A DNA stretch of 64,000 nt from Fagopyrum homotropicum (GCA_033239125.1 BSWB01000004.1:123823235-123887234), one strand, 5' to 3'; shown: positions 1-12,042, numbered from the stretch's first letter. The notes: generated by a model not told the origin, from the letters alone. Made by a program: numbers and translations.

Positions 1-555
1 GCACCATAGGGGATCCGCTGGTCTGCTTAGTTCACAGTCTTTGATCCGCATTATTAGCAGACAGCATGGGCTCCACTGATGGAGGATCACAGAGAGGCAG
101 CAGCTGCCCCTACTGAGGAGGATGACGACGACGAGGAGACGTTGGATGAGAGAGAGGGTGGTGTCTCGATGGATACAGGGACAGATACTGCAGGGACGAG
201 CGCGCCACCGATTATAGACTTGGACGACGAGGAGGATACTGAGCCAGCACCTGCTGCACCTCCCGCTAGATCTGCTAGGCGTCGGACACGCCGCCATAGA
301 GATTCTGAGGTTCATCGCCGGATCGACGACCTGACAGATCAGATGATAGACTCTTATGTTGCCCTTACTGTGGACATGCATGAGAGATTTGCTGCCCAGG
401 ACCGACACATTGACCGCTGGACTCATCAGATGTTAGAGGAGCAGCACTATCATCGCAGGATGATGGAGCTACAATTCCAGCAGACTATGGGCTATCCGTT
501 CGACCCGGCTCAGTATCCGTATGTGCCACCACCACCACCGGATCGAGACTATTGA
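1..555 (+). pseudogene. Athila ORF3 C-terminal part, upstream copy
   Basis: This is the C-terminal part of the third ORF of an Athila Ty3/Gypsy element (the ATHILA ORF-1 family, which sits where an envelope gene would be). The open stretch 79-555 (158 aa) is acidic near the start (EEDDDDEE), has an Arg-rich patch around residues 65-75, a Gln/His-rich likely helical segment, and a Pro-rich tail with consecutive prolines ending at a TGA... stop region near 555. Upstream in the same frame are three TAG stops at 7, 28 and 55, so the ORF is broken. It is nearly identical to 6,281-6,835. No biochemical function is known for this ORF family; assignment rests on similarity to the longer copies at 31,203-32,243 and 59,620-61,287 in this window. 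Confidence 0.75.
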
Positions 556-2039
556 GGAGCTGCAGGATTTTCTTTATTCTATTTTTATGCAGTTCAGCTT
601 TTTATCCGGTGAGTACTCTCATGTTTAGACTTTTTATTTGACCCACTGGGACAGTGTGTCCCAAGTATGGAGTGTTTGTACTTATCTGACTACGTGATGT
701 ATTTATTCGACTACCTTTTGATGTATGACACTTTATTTATCGGATATTTTCATATTTATGCTTCAGTTGCCTTTATATGATTATCTGATATTACATGCAT
801 ACCTACAGGTTATTTGATTGAGAAAAACGTCGAAACCGAAAAAAAAAATGGTTTTAAAAAAATTTTTTTTACCTCGACCGGGAAGATTCTGGCCAAACGA
901 GGCATTTCACCTCGGTTGAACCAAGAACACCTCGACCGAGGTGGGTTACTGAGAGTTTTCAAAAACGATTGTTTGTGTTATTTATCTGGATATGATCTCA
1001 GTGAAGATTCTGTTTACCTACTGGTTTTAAATTCTTTATGTGTTTGAAAGGTTTTATAATATGTTTAAGTTGCTAAATGCTTTGTTTGAAATTATTGGCA
1101 TGTTTAATACTTTGTTTTTATCCAAATTATGTTGAATTTGAAGGTTGACACCGCAGGTTAAGTTCAATCACTTTCTTCTTGGAAAGACCAAGGCAATTCA
1201 TTCTCTTCTTCTTCTTCTTCTTGATCATGCTTAGCCCCTCATATGCATTTTTCCTCCCTTTACCTATCCGGGAATTTGGAAGCAAGCGAAGTGGTGAAAG
1301 CAAGTGGAGTTAAAGTTGAGAAGTGGCTGGAAGTGAAAGTGTTAGAAAGCAATAATAGGTTTGGGGAAGTCAATCATGTAGATGAGTAACTCGGCACCAT
1401 TCACATAGTCGGGTGTTTGTGTCTTGCCAAAGTCGGATTGAGCGATATTCCTAATGGGTCATGGTATGTGCATCAAGGGTTTGATGCATCTCAAGAAATT
1501 GATGATTGCTAATCTCCCAGGCTTCGGTTATTGTGCACCTCTGTCCATGCATCCCAAAAAGTAAAGTAAAAGAAAAAGTGTTAAATAAGCAAAGCTTATT
1601 GGTGGAAGATATTGCAAGTCAAAGTGAAAGTGAATTTCATCCTTTTCCCGGATTCTAGCACAACATTACCTTACATACATCCCTACCCTACACGTTTCAT
1701 GACCTTTCTTTTGGGAAGCCCTTGAGACCTTGAGCTTGTTGATTGACTTAGCGGTTTAAATCGGATTATACATGATTAATTTTGATAATTATGATTTATT
1801 ATGCATTCTATGATTTTATGCAAAGATGAACAACTTTCCTATATTTATAAAATGTTTTGATCATGTTGAGTTTTCAAATTCCAGGAAGTACTCTCTTTGA
1901 GTGATCTATGATAATTGCACACCATAAAATGTTTTTGAAAGACTTTTTCATTGATTTTCTTGACTTATAATTCATTCTATCTTATCTTTTATATGAGGAA
2001 CTTGCTTGGGGACAAGCAAGGGCTAAGTATGGGGTATTT
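556..2039 (+). other. Athila family A 3' internal noncoding region
   Basis: Noncoding stretch between ORF3 and the 3' LTR. It holds family A hairpins at 871-943, including the perfect inverted repeat CACCTCGACCGAGGTG at 928-943, a (TTC)n run near 1,200-1,222, and a block at 1,381-1,434 (with CTCGGCACCATTCAC) that is almost invariant in the B, C and E elements. A purine-rich AAGTATGGGG near 2,027-2,036 is the likely polypurine tract. Short ORFs here look spurious. Confidence 0.7.
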
Positions 2040-2902
2040 TGATAGCATGAATTATAGTCTATATTTTGGGGATTGTTTGGACGTTTTATCTTTCATAATC
2101 TACATGTTTGTATGTGCATTATGTGATTTTACTACCATTTCATCTACCTTTGCGAGAATCGAGGTCTACACCTAGTTTTGTCGTAATTGCAGGTAAAATG
2201 GTACGTTTTGCATCAAAAAGGAGCGAAAGGAGTCATGAGTCAATTGGAGCTACATCCAGGAAGCATAGCCATGGATTAAAAGATTTACTTTGGACCAGAT
2301 TCAAGAGATTTCACATTCAGTTGTGACTCACCTCGGTTGACCAGAGATTCATCTCGACCGAGGTGATCCAGAGACGCCGACTCGACCGAGGCGAACACCT
2401 AGGACGCGGCAAGAATATTTTATTCATGGATGAGATCTTTTAAAATTGGAAAGTGATCTTACATTTTTGGGCTTGGCTCCTGGAAGGAAGGAGATATGCA
2501 GAATCATATATTTTACCTATATTTATGGGAAAATATCTTTCTAAGATTTATTATCTTTGGAGGGTTATTTTCCTATAAAAAGGGTTGGATTTCCACAATT
2601 CCGACATCCCGCATACAGGCCGCTTACACCGAAAAACACCCAGCAGCAGCACCCTACTCCAGTTGGGAGTTTTGAAGAACCTTTTTGAAGGTTGAAGGAA
2701 GATAGAAGTCTATAGCTTTTATAGTTTTTTGGAGGGTTTTGTAAGATTGTCTTCAATTCCCTCACTTGTTGTCTTGTCTTGTTGGATTGCTATCCAAGGA
2801 ACGCTTTTGTTGTGATATTTGATTCAGTTATTGAAGTCTTTTCATTAAATTCTTCTTTGTTCAAATATTCACTTTCTTCCCATATATTTTAATACTTTCA
2901 TT
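2040..2902 (+). repeat. Athila family A LTR, 3'-truncated
   Basis: The LTR starts TGATAGCATG and matches the first 863 bases of the LTR at 8,319-10,061 at about 98-99% by eye. It stops abruptly at 2,902, where sequence changes to an inverted pol fragment. Family A hairpins lie at 2,329-2,390. The truncation is best explained as the junction of a tandem duplication. Confidence 0.85.
2574..2582 (+). promoter_or_regulatory. TATA box of family A LTR
   Basis: TATAAAAAG lies 534 bases into the LTR. The equivalent in the other family A LTRs is at 4,055-4,063 and 8,853-8,861, and the E LTR has a TATA box at about the same offset (544). It is the likely core promoter of the retroelement transcript. 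Confidence 0.6.
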
Positions 2903-3489
2903 ATTGGAACTAGCGTGTCCTCCACAAGGTATTGAATGACAATGACGAATGACACTTTGCATTTCGTCTTCCGGCACACATCTCCTAATAATGTCGTCTG
3001 CACCTCTCTTGAAGAGTAGAGGTTCATTCCAAAAGTATTGCCGGTCATCCCTAAAGAACTTCTTCTTTTGTGCATAGGATAATCCGGGAGGTATTTCCTA
3101 ACAAACCAAGTAATTTACAAACTTATCAAACCAAGGTTCGTTACCTCTAGATATCTTGTCGATGCACTCCCCTATGATGTGTAAGTGCACATCCGGAAAG
3201 GAGTCATCTATGGGTATATTGTCGTCTTCAATGTGTGGTAGACGACACAAATGATTTGCGACAGAATTTTCCGAGCCTTTCTTGTCACGAATCTCTAGAT
3301 CGAATTCTTGTAGGAGAAGAATTCATCTAATCATCCTCGGTTTCGCATCCTTCTTGGCAAGTAAATACCGGATCGCAGAATGGTCCCTGTATACAATCAC
3401 CTTTGCACCTACAAGATAAGAACGAAACTTTTCAAAGGCATATACAATAGCTAAGAATTACTTTTCAGTTGTGGCGTAGTTGATCTGCG
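2903..3489 (-). pseudogene. Inverted Athila pol fragment (RNase H to integrase N-terminus)
   Basis: This segment matches the minus-strand pol of element E at about 63,060-63,650, covering the end of RNase H, the linker to integrase, and the start of the integrase zinc-binding region. It is on the strand opposite to the flanking A LTRs. It carries substitutions that interrupt the frame and has no start or end of its own. The homology stops exactly where the LTR at 3,490 begins, so the element at 3,490 probably inserted into it after the bases CTGCG. No matching target duplication is seen on the far side, so the right flank has been lost or rearranged. Confidence 0.8.
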
Positions 3490-5247
3490 TGATAGCATGT
3501 ATTATAATTTATATTTTGGGGCATGTTTAAACGTTTTATCTTCAATAATCTGCATGTTGGAATGTATATTATGTGATGATATTGTCATTTCATCTACCTT
3601 TACGGGAATCGAGGTCTATACCAAGTTTCGTTGTAATCGTAGGTAAAATGGCACGTTTTGCATCAAAATGGAGCTAAGGAGCAAATGAGTCATTGGAACA
3701 ACATTCAGGAACTTAAAGAGGAGCTTAGGAAGCATGAAATTAACAAAGAAGATTTACTTTGGACCACATTTGAGAGATTTCACCTTCAGCTGAGATTCAC
3801 CTCGGGTGACCATAGAGTCACCTCGACCGAGGTGATCTAGAGGAGCGCCCCGACCGAGGCGAACACCCTGGATGCGGTGAGATATATTATATTTGCCTGA
3901 GATCTTTTATTTTTGGAAGGAGAGATCTTATAATTTTGGGCTGGATTTCTAAAAGGAAGATCATATATTTTGGAGATCTATTTTAGAGATATGGATATAT
4001 TTTATTAGGAAATTATCTTTTTAAGATATTATCATCTTTGGAAGATAATTCTCCTATATAAAGGGTTGGATTTCCACAAATTCAGCAACCCGCTACCATC
4101 GCAGCACTTGGGGATTGAAGAAGCTGCAGTTAGTAAGGATTTTTGGAAGGTTGAAGGATGATTGAAGGAAGGAAGTTCATAGCTTGTTATAGCTTTTGTG
4201 AAGGGATTTGTAAGACTTTCTTAGATTCCCTTTTGTTTGATTGCCTTATTGGATTTGTGATCCAAGGAACGATGATTTGTTTATTTGATTCAGTTATTCA
4301 AGCTTTGTTCTTAAGGTTTTTGTGTTCAAATATTCATTCTCTTCCCATATATTTGATTATTGCTTTCATGATGATGAGTGACTAATTTCTGTATGCGATT
4401 CTAGGGTGATTGGCTGAAGGTTGTGGGAAAAACAATGATAGAATAATCTTAAATTCCAGTAGGACCCTGAAAGCTCGAGTCTTTATCCTTAACCTTAGAA
4501 CGTCTCGTTCACTCGATGAACATCTCGGCCGGGGTGGAACTTGACTGATCGAGGTGACTTATCTGATCTGAAACTGAGAGTTAAGCGTTAGAGTTTGCCA
4601 AATCCTATTCTTATTAGACATTTCCTGGTTCAATGCAAGCCTTGGATGAGACTTACCCGGTAATTTCTTTGTTTGTTTACCCAAGATCATAAGTGTAGGG
4701 AATAAAGGTTTATCCTTTATTGGGGTTTGGGTGTGCCTTCATCCCATCTTTGTGAGTTATCCTGAGACTTAACCGGTAAAGGTTAATTCTATTCCCTTAG
4801 TTGGAGTGTTGGTTTGAGATTATAATTCCTTTCCTTAGTACCTTGAGACTTACCCGGTGATAGGTTCTCTGGTTTGGGATTGTGAGTAGTGAGACTTACC
4901 CGGTGATCTATTCCACTTTAGTAACACCTTCCCTTTGCAAAATTTCAGCTTTGTCCGCTTATCTTGAGATCCTGAGTTGGAACCACAACTAGATGGTTTA
5001 ATCCCTAGAATTTGCATATTTCCTTATTTGACTATATTATCATCTTTGATTGTTTTAATCGCTTTTGTGGTTAGTTGCAACATTGAAAACCTATACTTAC
5101 TTTGTTTCACCTAAGTCCTTGAGATCGACACCCCGGAATTCTTGCTTTTACTATAATTGATCCGTACACTGCGGGTTCGCATCCTTGTTTTAAACATACT
5201 TTTTAGGTTACAAATTTAAAGCTTGCACACACCATTTGGAGCGACCA
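3490..5247 (+). repeat. 5' LTR of family A derivative
   Basis: The LTR runs from TGATAGCATG to GCGACCA (1,758 bases). Hairpin sites are at 3,799-3,860 (perfect palindrome-type TCACCTCGACCGAGGTGA at 3,818-3,835) and at 4,505-4,560. A TATA box TATATAAAG is at 4,055-4,063. The phrase GAGACTTACCCGGT and variants recur through 4,640-4,910, a short dispersed repeat also present in other Athila LTRs here. Confidence 0.85.
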
Positions 5248-5253
5248 AATTTT

Positions 5254-5270
5254 TGACGCCGTTGTCGGGG
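5254..5270 (+). promoter_or_regulatory. Primer binding site, tRNA-Asp type
   Basis: TGACGCCGTTGTCGGGG lies 6 bases after the LTR. It differs at two positions from the complement of the 3' end of plant tRNA-Asp(GUC), the primer used by the Athila lineage. The intact-looking version is at 13,823-13,839. Confidence 0.75.
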
Positions 5271-5376
5271 ACTTGGTCTAGAGCGAGCCGGTTACAGGTG
5301 TCTTTCGGGGCTATTGCCCCTGTTGCTACTAACCACTCTACTTGAGTGACTTTCGTAGATTCTTCTTTTTAGGTTT

Positions 5377-6050
5377 ATGCAAAGAACCCGTGCTAGGAAG
5401 GAAATCGTTCCTTACGATCCCGAACCAGAGAAGACATACAAAAGACGCTTTAAAGAAGCGAAAATGGCCAATCGAGACGATCGCGATCTTCAGGTAGAGT
5501 TGAAGGAGGTGATGGAACAATTGCGCCTCAATAGGGAAAAACTACAGCGCGAGAGGGAGGAAAATTGCACCCGAGCTGCAGAGATTGAAGCAGATATGGC
5601 TGAGTTACGAGCTCAGATCTTGCCTCGACCAGATCCTCGACCGAGGCAAGACACCGCTCCAGTTGCCGCGGCCGAGATACTTCCACCTCGGATGCCAGTC
5701 CGAGATGCTCTTTTTGCAGGTATTCCACAGACCCTAGGGTAGAGGATGGACCCAAACCAGCAAGTGAGGCATCCAGGAGTCAACCTAGGAATCCCAGCGG
5801 AGCATGATTATGAACTTCGACCGCAAGTTCTATCCATGATCCGCCAATGCCAGTTTGGAGGTTTAGAAAGGGAATCTCCGCACCAACATTTACAAAACTA
5901 TGAGATCTTGATGGAGACCTTGAAACCTTCAAGAGTGGAAAATAATAATTACAAGTTCAGGCCTTTTTACTTTTCTTTGAAGGACATGGCGCTTACTTGG
6001 TACCAGTCTCTTCAGCCTCTACTGCATGGTTACAGGAGGTTTCCCAGACT
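5377..6050 (+). pseudogene. Athila gag, N-terminal half, fused to ORF3
   Basis: This encodes the N-terminal part of the capsid polyprotein. A charged, probably coiled-coil segment (about residues 25-75) is followed by the conserved gag core with the words SPHQHLQNYEILMETLKP and FSLKDMALTWYQ. One in-frame TAG at 5,740-5,742 replaces a Gln codon seen in the B element (LGQRMDP). At about 6,050 the gag reading ends and ORF3 sequence begins in another frame. The capsid C-terminus, nucleocapsid and all of pol are absent, so it cannot supply replication proteins. Family A motifs (CCTCGACC) occur inside the coding sequence at 5,624-5,645. Confidence 0.8.
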
Positions 6051-6835
6051 TTGGCTTGCTCTTGGCAGAGGATCTGCACAGGATCAAGGCCAAGGCGAAG
6101 GGAGACATTTGCTGCGGAGGTCTAGTCACCCATATCGCTACCTACCACGGGATGGACCTCAGTGTTTGCACGATGGCGGCGGCTCCGAAGCCGCTGGGAT
6201 TACAGGAGATGATCACATGGAGGATTCTGGTTCCCCGTGGTTTGACCACTCCATACGTCGCCATGCCTTGGGAGCGGACTGCACCATAGGGGATCCGCTG
6301 GTCTGCTTAGTTCACAGTCTTTGATCCGCATTATTAGCAGACAGCATGGGCTCCACTGATGGAGGATCACAGAGAGGCAGCAGCTGCCCCTACTGAGGAG
6401 GATGACGACGACGAGGAGACGTTGGATGAGAGAGAGGGTGGTGTCCCGATGGATACAGGGACAAATACTGTAGGGACGAGCGCGCCACCGATTATAGACT
6501 TGGACGATGAGGAGGATACTGAGCCAGCACCTGCTGCACCTCCCGCTAGATCTGCTAGGCGTCGGACACGCCGCCATAGAGATTCTGAGGTTCATCGCCG
6601 GATCGACGACCTGACAGATCAGATGATAGACTCTTATGTTGCCCTTACTGTGGACATGCATGAGAGATTTGCTGCCCAGGACCGACACATTGACCGCTGG
6701 ACTCATCAGATGTTAGAGGAGCAGCATTATCAGCGCAGGATGATGGAGCTACAATTCCAGCAGACTATGGGCTATCCGTTCGACCCGGCTCAGTATCCGT
6801 ATGTGCCACCACCACCACCGGATCGAGACTATTGA
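6051..6835 (+). pseudogene. Athila ORF3 C-terminal part, fused downstream of gag
   Basis: The frame from about 6,050 contains the ORF3 core word KGDICCGGLVTH and a following APKPLG...PRG...VAMPWE segment, matching 31,460-31,650 (B) and 60,230-60,430 (E). Three in-frame TAG stops at 6,287, 6,308 and 6,335 separate this from the C-terminal open stretch 6,359-6,835. The protein's function is unknown in the family. It sits directly behind truncated gag because of the internal deletion. Confidence 0.75.
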
Positions 6836-8318
6836 GGAGCTGCAGGATTTTCTTTATTCTATTTTTATGCAGTTCAGCTTTTTATCCGGTGAGTACTCTC
6901 ATGTTTAGACTTTTTATTTGACCCACTGGGACAGTGTGTCCCAAGTATGGGGTGTTTGTACTTATCTGACTACGTGATGTATTTATTCGACTACCTTTTG
7001 ATGTATGACACTTTATTTATCGGATATTTTCATATTTATGCTTCAGTTGCCTTTATATGATTATCTGATATTACATGCATACCTACAGGTTATTTGATTG
7101 AGAAAAACGTCGAAACCGAAAAAAAAATGGTTTTAAAAAATTTTTTTTTACCTCGACCGGGAAGATTCTGGCCAAACGAGGCATTTCACCTCGGTTGAAC
7201 CAAGAACACCTCGACCGAGGTGGGTTACTGAGAGTTTTCAAAAACGATTGTTTGTGTTATTTATCGGGATATGATCTCAGTGAAGAGTCTGTTTACCTAC
7301 TGGTTTTAAATTATTTATGTGTTTGAAAGGTTTTATAATATGTTTAAGTTGCTAAATGCTTTGTTTGAAATTATTGGCATGTTTGATACTTTGTTTTTAT
7401 CCAAATTATGTTGAATTTGAAGGTTGACACCGCAGGTTAAGTTCTCTCACTTTCTTCTTGGAAAGACCAAGGCAATTCATTCTCTTCTTCTTCTTCTTCT
7501 TGATCATGCTTAGCCCCTCATATGCATTTTGCCTCCTTTTACCTATACGGGAATTTGGAAGCAAGCGAAGTGGTGAAAGCAAGTGGAGTTAAAGTTGAGA
7601 AGTGGCTGGAAGTGAAAGTGTTAGAAAGCAATAATAGGTTTGGGGAAGTCAATCATGAAGATGAGTAACTCGGCACCATTCACATAGCCGGGTGTTTGTG
7701 TCTTGCCAAAGTCGGATTGAGCGATATTCCTAATGGGTCATGGTATGTGCATCAAGGGTTTGATGCATCTCAAGAAATTGATGATTGCTAATCTCCCAGG
7801 CTTCGGTTATTGTGCACCTCTGTCCATGCATCCCAAAAAGTAAAGTAAAAGAAAAAGTGTTAAATAAGCAAAGCTTATTGGTGGAAGATATTGCAAGTCA
7901 AAGTGAAAGTGAAGTTCATCCTTTTCCCGGATTCTAGCACAACATTACCTTACATACATCCCTACCCTACACGTTTCTTGACCTTTCTTTTGGGAAGCCC
8001 TTGAGACCTTGAGCTTGTTGATTGACTTAGCGGTTTAAATCGGATTATACATGATTAATTTTGATAATTATGATTTATTATGCATTCTATGATTTTATGC
8101 AAAGATGAACAACTTTCCTATATTTATAAAATGTTTTGATCATGTTGAGTTTTTAAATTCCAGGAAGTACTCTCTTAGAGTGATCTATGATAATTGCACA
8201 CCATAAAATGTTTTTGAAAGACTTTTTCATTGATTTTCTTGACTTATAATCCATTCTATCTTATCTTTTATATGAGGAACTTGCTTGGGGACAAGCAAGG
8301 GCTAAGTATGGGGTATTT
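6836..8318 (+). other. Family A 3' internal noncoding region, second copy
   Basis: This is the duplicate of 556-2,039. It contains the hairpin CACCTCGACCGAGGTG at 7,207-7,222, the conserved 3' block at 7,660-7,713 and the polypurine tract just before the LTR at 8,319. No gene is seen in it. Confidence 0.7.
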
Positions 8319-10061
8319 TGATAGCATGAATTATAGTCTATATTTTGGGGATTGTTTGGACGTTTTATCTTTCATAATCTACATGTTTGTATGTGCATTA
8401 TGTGATTTTACTACCATTTCATCTACCTTTGCGAGAATCGAGGTCTACACCTAGTTTTGTCGTAATTGCAGGTAAAATGGTACGTTTTGCATCAAAAAGG
8501 AGCGAAAGGAGTCATGAGTCAATTGGAGCTACATCCAGGAAGCATAGCCATGGATTAAAAGATTTACTTTGGACCAGATTCAAGAGATTTCACATTCAGT
8601 TGTGACTCACCTCGGTTGACCAGAGATTCATCTCGACCGAGGTGATCCAGAGACGCCGACTCGACCGAGGCGAGCACCTAGGACGCGGCAAGAATATTTT
8701 ATTCATGGATGAGATCTTTTAAAATTGGAAAGTGATCTTATATTTTTGGGCTTGGCTCCTGGAAGGAAGGAGATATGCAGAATCATATATTTTACCTATA
8801 TTTATGGGAAAATATCTTTCTAAGATTTATTATCTTTGGAGGGTTATTTTCCTATAAAAAGGGTTGGATTTCCACAATTCCGACATCCCGCATACAGGCC
8901 GCTTACACCGAAAAACACCCAGCAGCAGCACCCTACTCCAGTTGGGAGTTTTGAAGAACCTTTTTGAAGGTTGAAGGAAGATAGAAGTCTATAGCTTTTA
9001 TAGCTTTTTGGAGGGTTTTGTAAGATTGTCTTCAATTCCCTCACTTGTTGTCTTGTCTTGTTGGATTGCTATCCAAGGAACGCTTTTGTTGTGATATTTG
9101 ATTCAGTTATTGAAGTCTTTTCATTAAATTCTTCTTTGTTCAAATATTCACTTTCTTCCCATATATTTTAATACTTTCATTATGATGATGAGTGGCTAAT
9201 TTCCTTGTGTGATTCTAGGGTGATTGGCTGAAGGTTGTGGGAAAAACAATGATAGAATAATCTTAGATTCCAGTAGGATCCTGAAAGTTCGAGTCTTTAA
9301 CCTTAACCCTAAGCATCTCGTTCAGTCGATGAACATCTCGGCCGGGGTGGAAACTGGCTGACCGAGGTGACTTATCTGATCCATAACTGAGAGTTAAGTG
9401 TTAGAGTTTGCTAAATCCTATTCTTATTACACCTTTCCTGGTTCAAGGCAAGCTTAGGATGAGACTTACCCGGTAATTCCTTAGTTTGTGTACCAACGAT
9501 CATAAGTGTAGGTAATAAAGGTTTATCCTTTGTTGGGGTTTGAGTGTGCTTCCATCCCATCTTTGTGAGTTAGCCTGAGACTTACCCGGTAAAGGTTGAT
9601 TCTATTCCCTTAGATGGTATGTTAGTTTGAGGTTATAGTTCTTTATCTTGATTCCTTGAGACTTACCCGGTAATAGGAGTTACGGTTTAGGATTAGTGTG
9701 TAGTGAGACTTACCCGGTGATCTACTCCACTTTAGAAACACCTTCCCCACGCAAAAATCTCAGCTTTGTCCGCTTATCTATAGATCTTGAGTTAGAACCA
9801 CAACTAGATGCTTTAATCCCTAGAATTGCATGTTTGCTTTATTGACTTCTTATTCATCTTTGATTGTGTTAATCGCTCTTGTGGTTAGTATTGACATAAG
9901 CACACCGTATTGACTTTGTTTCACCGAGTCCCTGTGATCGACCCCTGGAATTTTCTTGCTTTTACTACGATTGACCCGTACACTGCGGGTTCGCATCCTT
10001 GTTTTAAGCTTAAGTCTAGGGTTATAAATTTAAAGCTTGCACACACCGTTTGGAGCGAACA
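8319..10061 (+). repeat. 3' LTR of family A derivative
   Basis: The LTR runs from TGATAGCATG to GAGCGAACA (1,743 bases). TATA box TATAAAAAG is at 8,853-8,861. Hairpin blocks are at about 8,608-8,670 and 9,335-9,370. It is followed directly by pol sequence with no primer site, so it also forms the left edge of a truncated second element. Confidence 0.85.
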
Positions 10062-12042
10062 GCTAGATTTGAAAAACTTATCCAGGAGACGAAAAGCACA
10101 TTAGGTTTCGGTCACCCTCCCAGTACCTCGACCGAGATGGTTTCTGGAGCAAGCGAGGTGACCTTCTCTGAAGAATACCTTGGTCTATCACCTCGGTCCT
10201 TGACCGAGACAGTTTCTAAAGCAAGTAAGATGGTTTCAAGTGAAGATCACCTCAATTCACCGCCTCGGGCTAACCCTAGATACCTCGACCGAGTCTCTCC
10301 TGAGGCAAACGACATCTCCTCTTCTTCGAAGGATGTTCTTGTCTTTGATGATGCAATTGTTTCTTCCACCTCTTCTGAAGTTTCTAAGTCCTCTTCAATA
10401 GAGGAAGGAGGTACGGATCCACCGCTTAAAGCACCTCCTATCTTAGAACATAAACCGCTCCTAACTCACTTAGGGTACGCTTTCCCTGGCCCAGATTCTA
10501 CATATCCCGTCATTATTAGTGCTACTCTTTCTAAAGATGAGTTATCTAAGTTGATGCATGAGTTGAGAAAACATAGAAAAGCTTTGCGTTATACTATTGA
10601 TGATCTAGTTGGTATTAAGCCTTCTCTTTCTATGCATAAGATATTAACGGAAGATGATGACAAGACTTCATGGGAACCTCAAAGACGGTTAAATCCGATC
10701 ATGAAAGAGGTTGTGAAATAACAGATTCTTAAGTTGCTTGATGCAGGTATCATATTTCCCATATCAGATGGCAAATGGTGAGTCCGGTGCTTGTGGTTCC
10801 CAAGAAGGGTGGGATGACCTTCGTAAACAACAAGAACAACGAGTTGATTCACACAAGGACCTTTACGAGCTGGAGGATGTGCATTGACTATAGGAAATTG
10901 AATTTGGCAATGAGAAAGGACCATTTTCCTCTTCCATTCATTGATCAAATGCTTGAACGGTTAACACAACACTCCCATGGAGTGCCACTTCATGGTTCTC
11001 TTATCGGAAGATTCCATTCGGATTGTGTAACGCACTCGCTACTTTTCGGCGTTGTATGATGGCTTTCTTCTCCGTGTATATTGAGGAGATCATGGAGTGT
11101 CACTTCATGGTTAGCGAAGGAATTGTTCTAGGCCATCTCGTTTCCAATCGAGGAATAGATGTCGATCGAGCTAAGATCGAGACTATTGAGAAACTTCTTC
11201 CACCTTGTTCCGTTAAAGGTTTGCGGAGTTTTCTAGGGCATGCATGATTCTATAGGTATTTCATCAAGGATTTCTCTAAGATCTCTAAAGCGCTTACTAA
11301 TCTTTTGAATAAGGATGTTGTTTTTGGGTTCTCGCAAGAATGCCTTGAAGCTTTTTACAAGATAAAGGAAGCATTAATCACCACTCACATCATTCAACCT
11401 CCTGATTGGACCTTGCCCTTTGAGATCATGTGGCATGCTAGTGATGTGGTCGTAGGAGCGGCACTTGGGAAAAAGAAGGATGGCCGGACCAACGCCATTT
11501 ATTATGCTAGCAAGACGCTAGATGAAGCTCAACTCAATTACGCCATCACCGCGATGGAGCTCTTAGTAGTTGTTTATGCATTTTGAGAAGTTTCATTCTT
11601 ACTTAGTGGGAGTGAAAGTTATTGTTTATATTAACCATGCGCTATTAGATACTTGCTAGTTAAGAAAGATGCAAAGTCGCGCCTTATTCGTTGGATTCTC
11701 TTACTTCAAGAGTTTGACTTAGAGATTCGCGATAAGTAGGGGTCCAAGAATTCCATGGCGGATCACCTCAGCCGGTTACCACCTATCTCGCTCGAGAAGG
11801 ACAATCTACCCATTGATGATTCATTCCCTGATGAGCATTTGCATTTGGTGGAGCATTGGACGGGACCTTATGTCCTTCCCAGTAGTGTAGGTGAAGTATG
11901 GGGTGAAGATAGTGGAAACTTTGAGATCAAATGTCATAGGTTGAAGAAGTACCACCCAAAAGCTCCAATTGGGGAGATTGCACCTGATGAAACTTCTCAA
12001 TTTGAGTTTTTGATGATTCATACATATATATTTGCTAGCTAA
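10062..12042 (+). pseudogene. Truncated Athila pol (RT, RNase H, integrase tail)
   Basis: The sequence starts in the protease-RT linker with no PBS or gag. 10,050-10,721 is open and ends in the RT entry region (RRLNPIMKEVV). RT then continues in another frame (VPKKGGM, ELIHTRTFTSWRMCIDYRKLN). Two deletions remove the RT catalytic parts: after HSHG the LDGYSGF-type segment is gone, and EEIMECHFMV skips the FMDD box. RNase H is at 11,305-11,753 with frame breaks. At about 11,850 the RNase H end (SFPDEHLHLVE) joins straight to the integrase C-terminal WTGPYV region, so the whole integrase zinc finger and catalytic core are missing. The linker carries family A motifs at 10,124-10,300. Confidence 0.85.

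Larger units (their letters stand above)
2903..9182. repeat. Right unit of a ~6.28-kb tandem segmental duplication
   Basis: Bases 1-2,902 and 6,281-9,182 match at about 98-99% with a constant offset of 6,279-6,280. At 2,902 the left copy switches to the inverted pol fragment, while the right copy continues through the LTR at 9,183. This fits a tandem duplication whose unit runs from 2,903 to 9,182, with the left unit starting about 3.4 kb before the window. Confidence 0.7.
3490..10061 (+). mobile_element. Athila family A deletion-derivative retrotransposon
   Basis: Two full LTRs (3,490-5,247 and 8,319-10,061) flank a short internal region with a tRNA-Asp type primer site, the N-terminal half of gag, and the C-terminal half of ORF3. 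The rest of gag, all of pol and the start of ORF3 are missing in one deletion. The two LTRs differ much more from each other (very roughly 10-15% by eye) than the duplicated segment does, so the insertion is old and the duplication is young. No target duplication is visible: CTGCG is on the left and GCTAG on the right. Confidence 0.8.

Noticed and set aside
1199..1222. (TTC)n run as a regulatory polypyrimidine tract
   Set aside because: Short simple repeat in a noncoding region; no supporting context.
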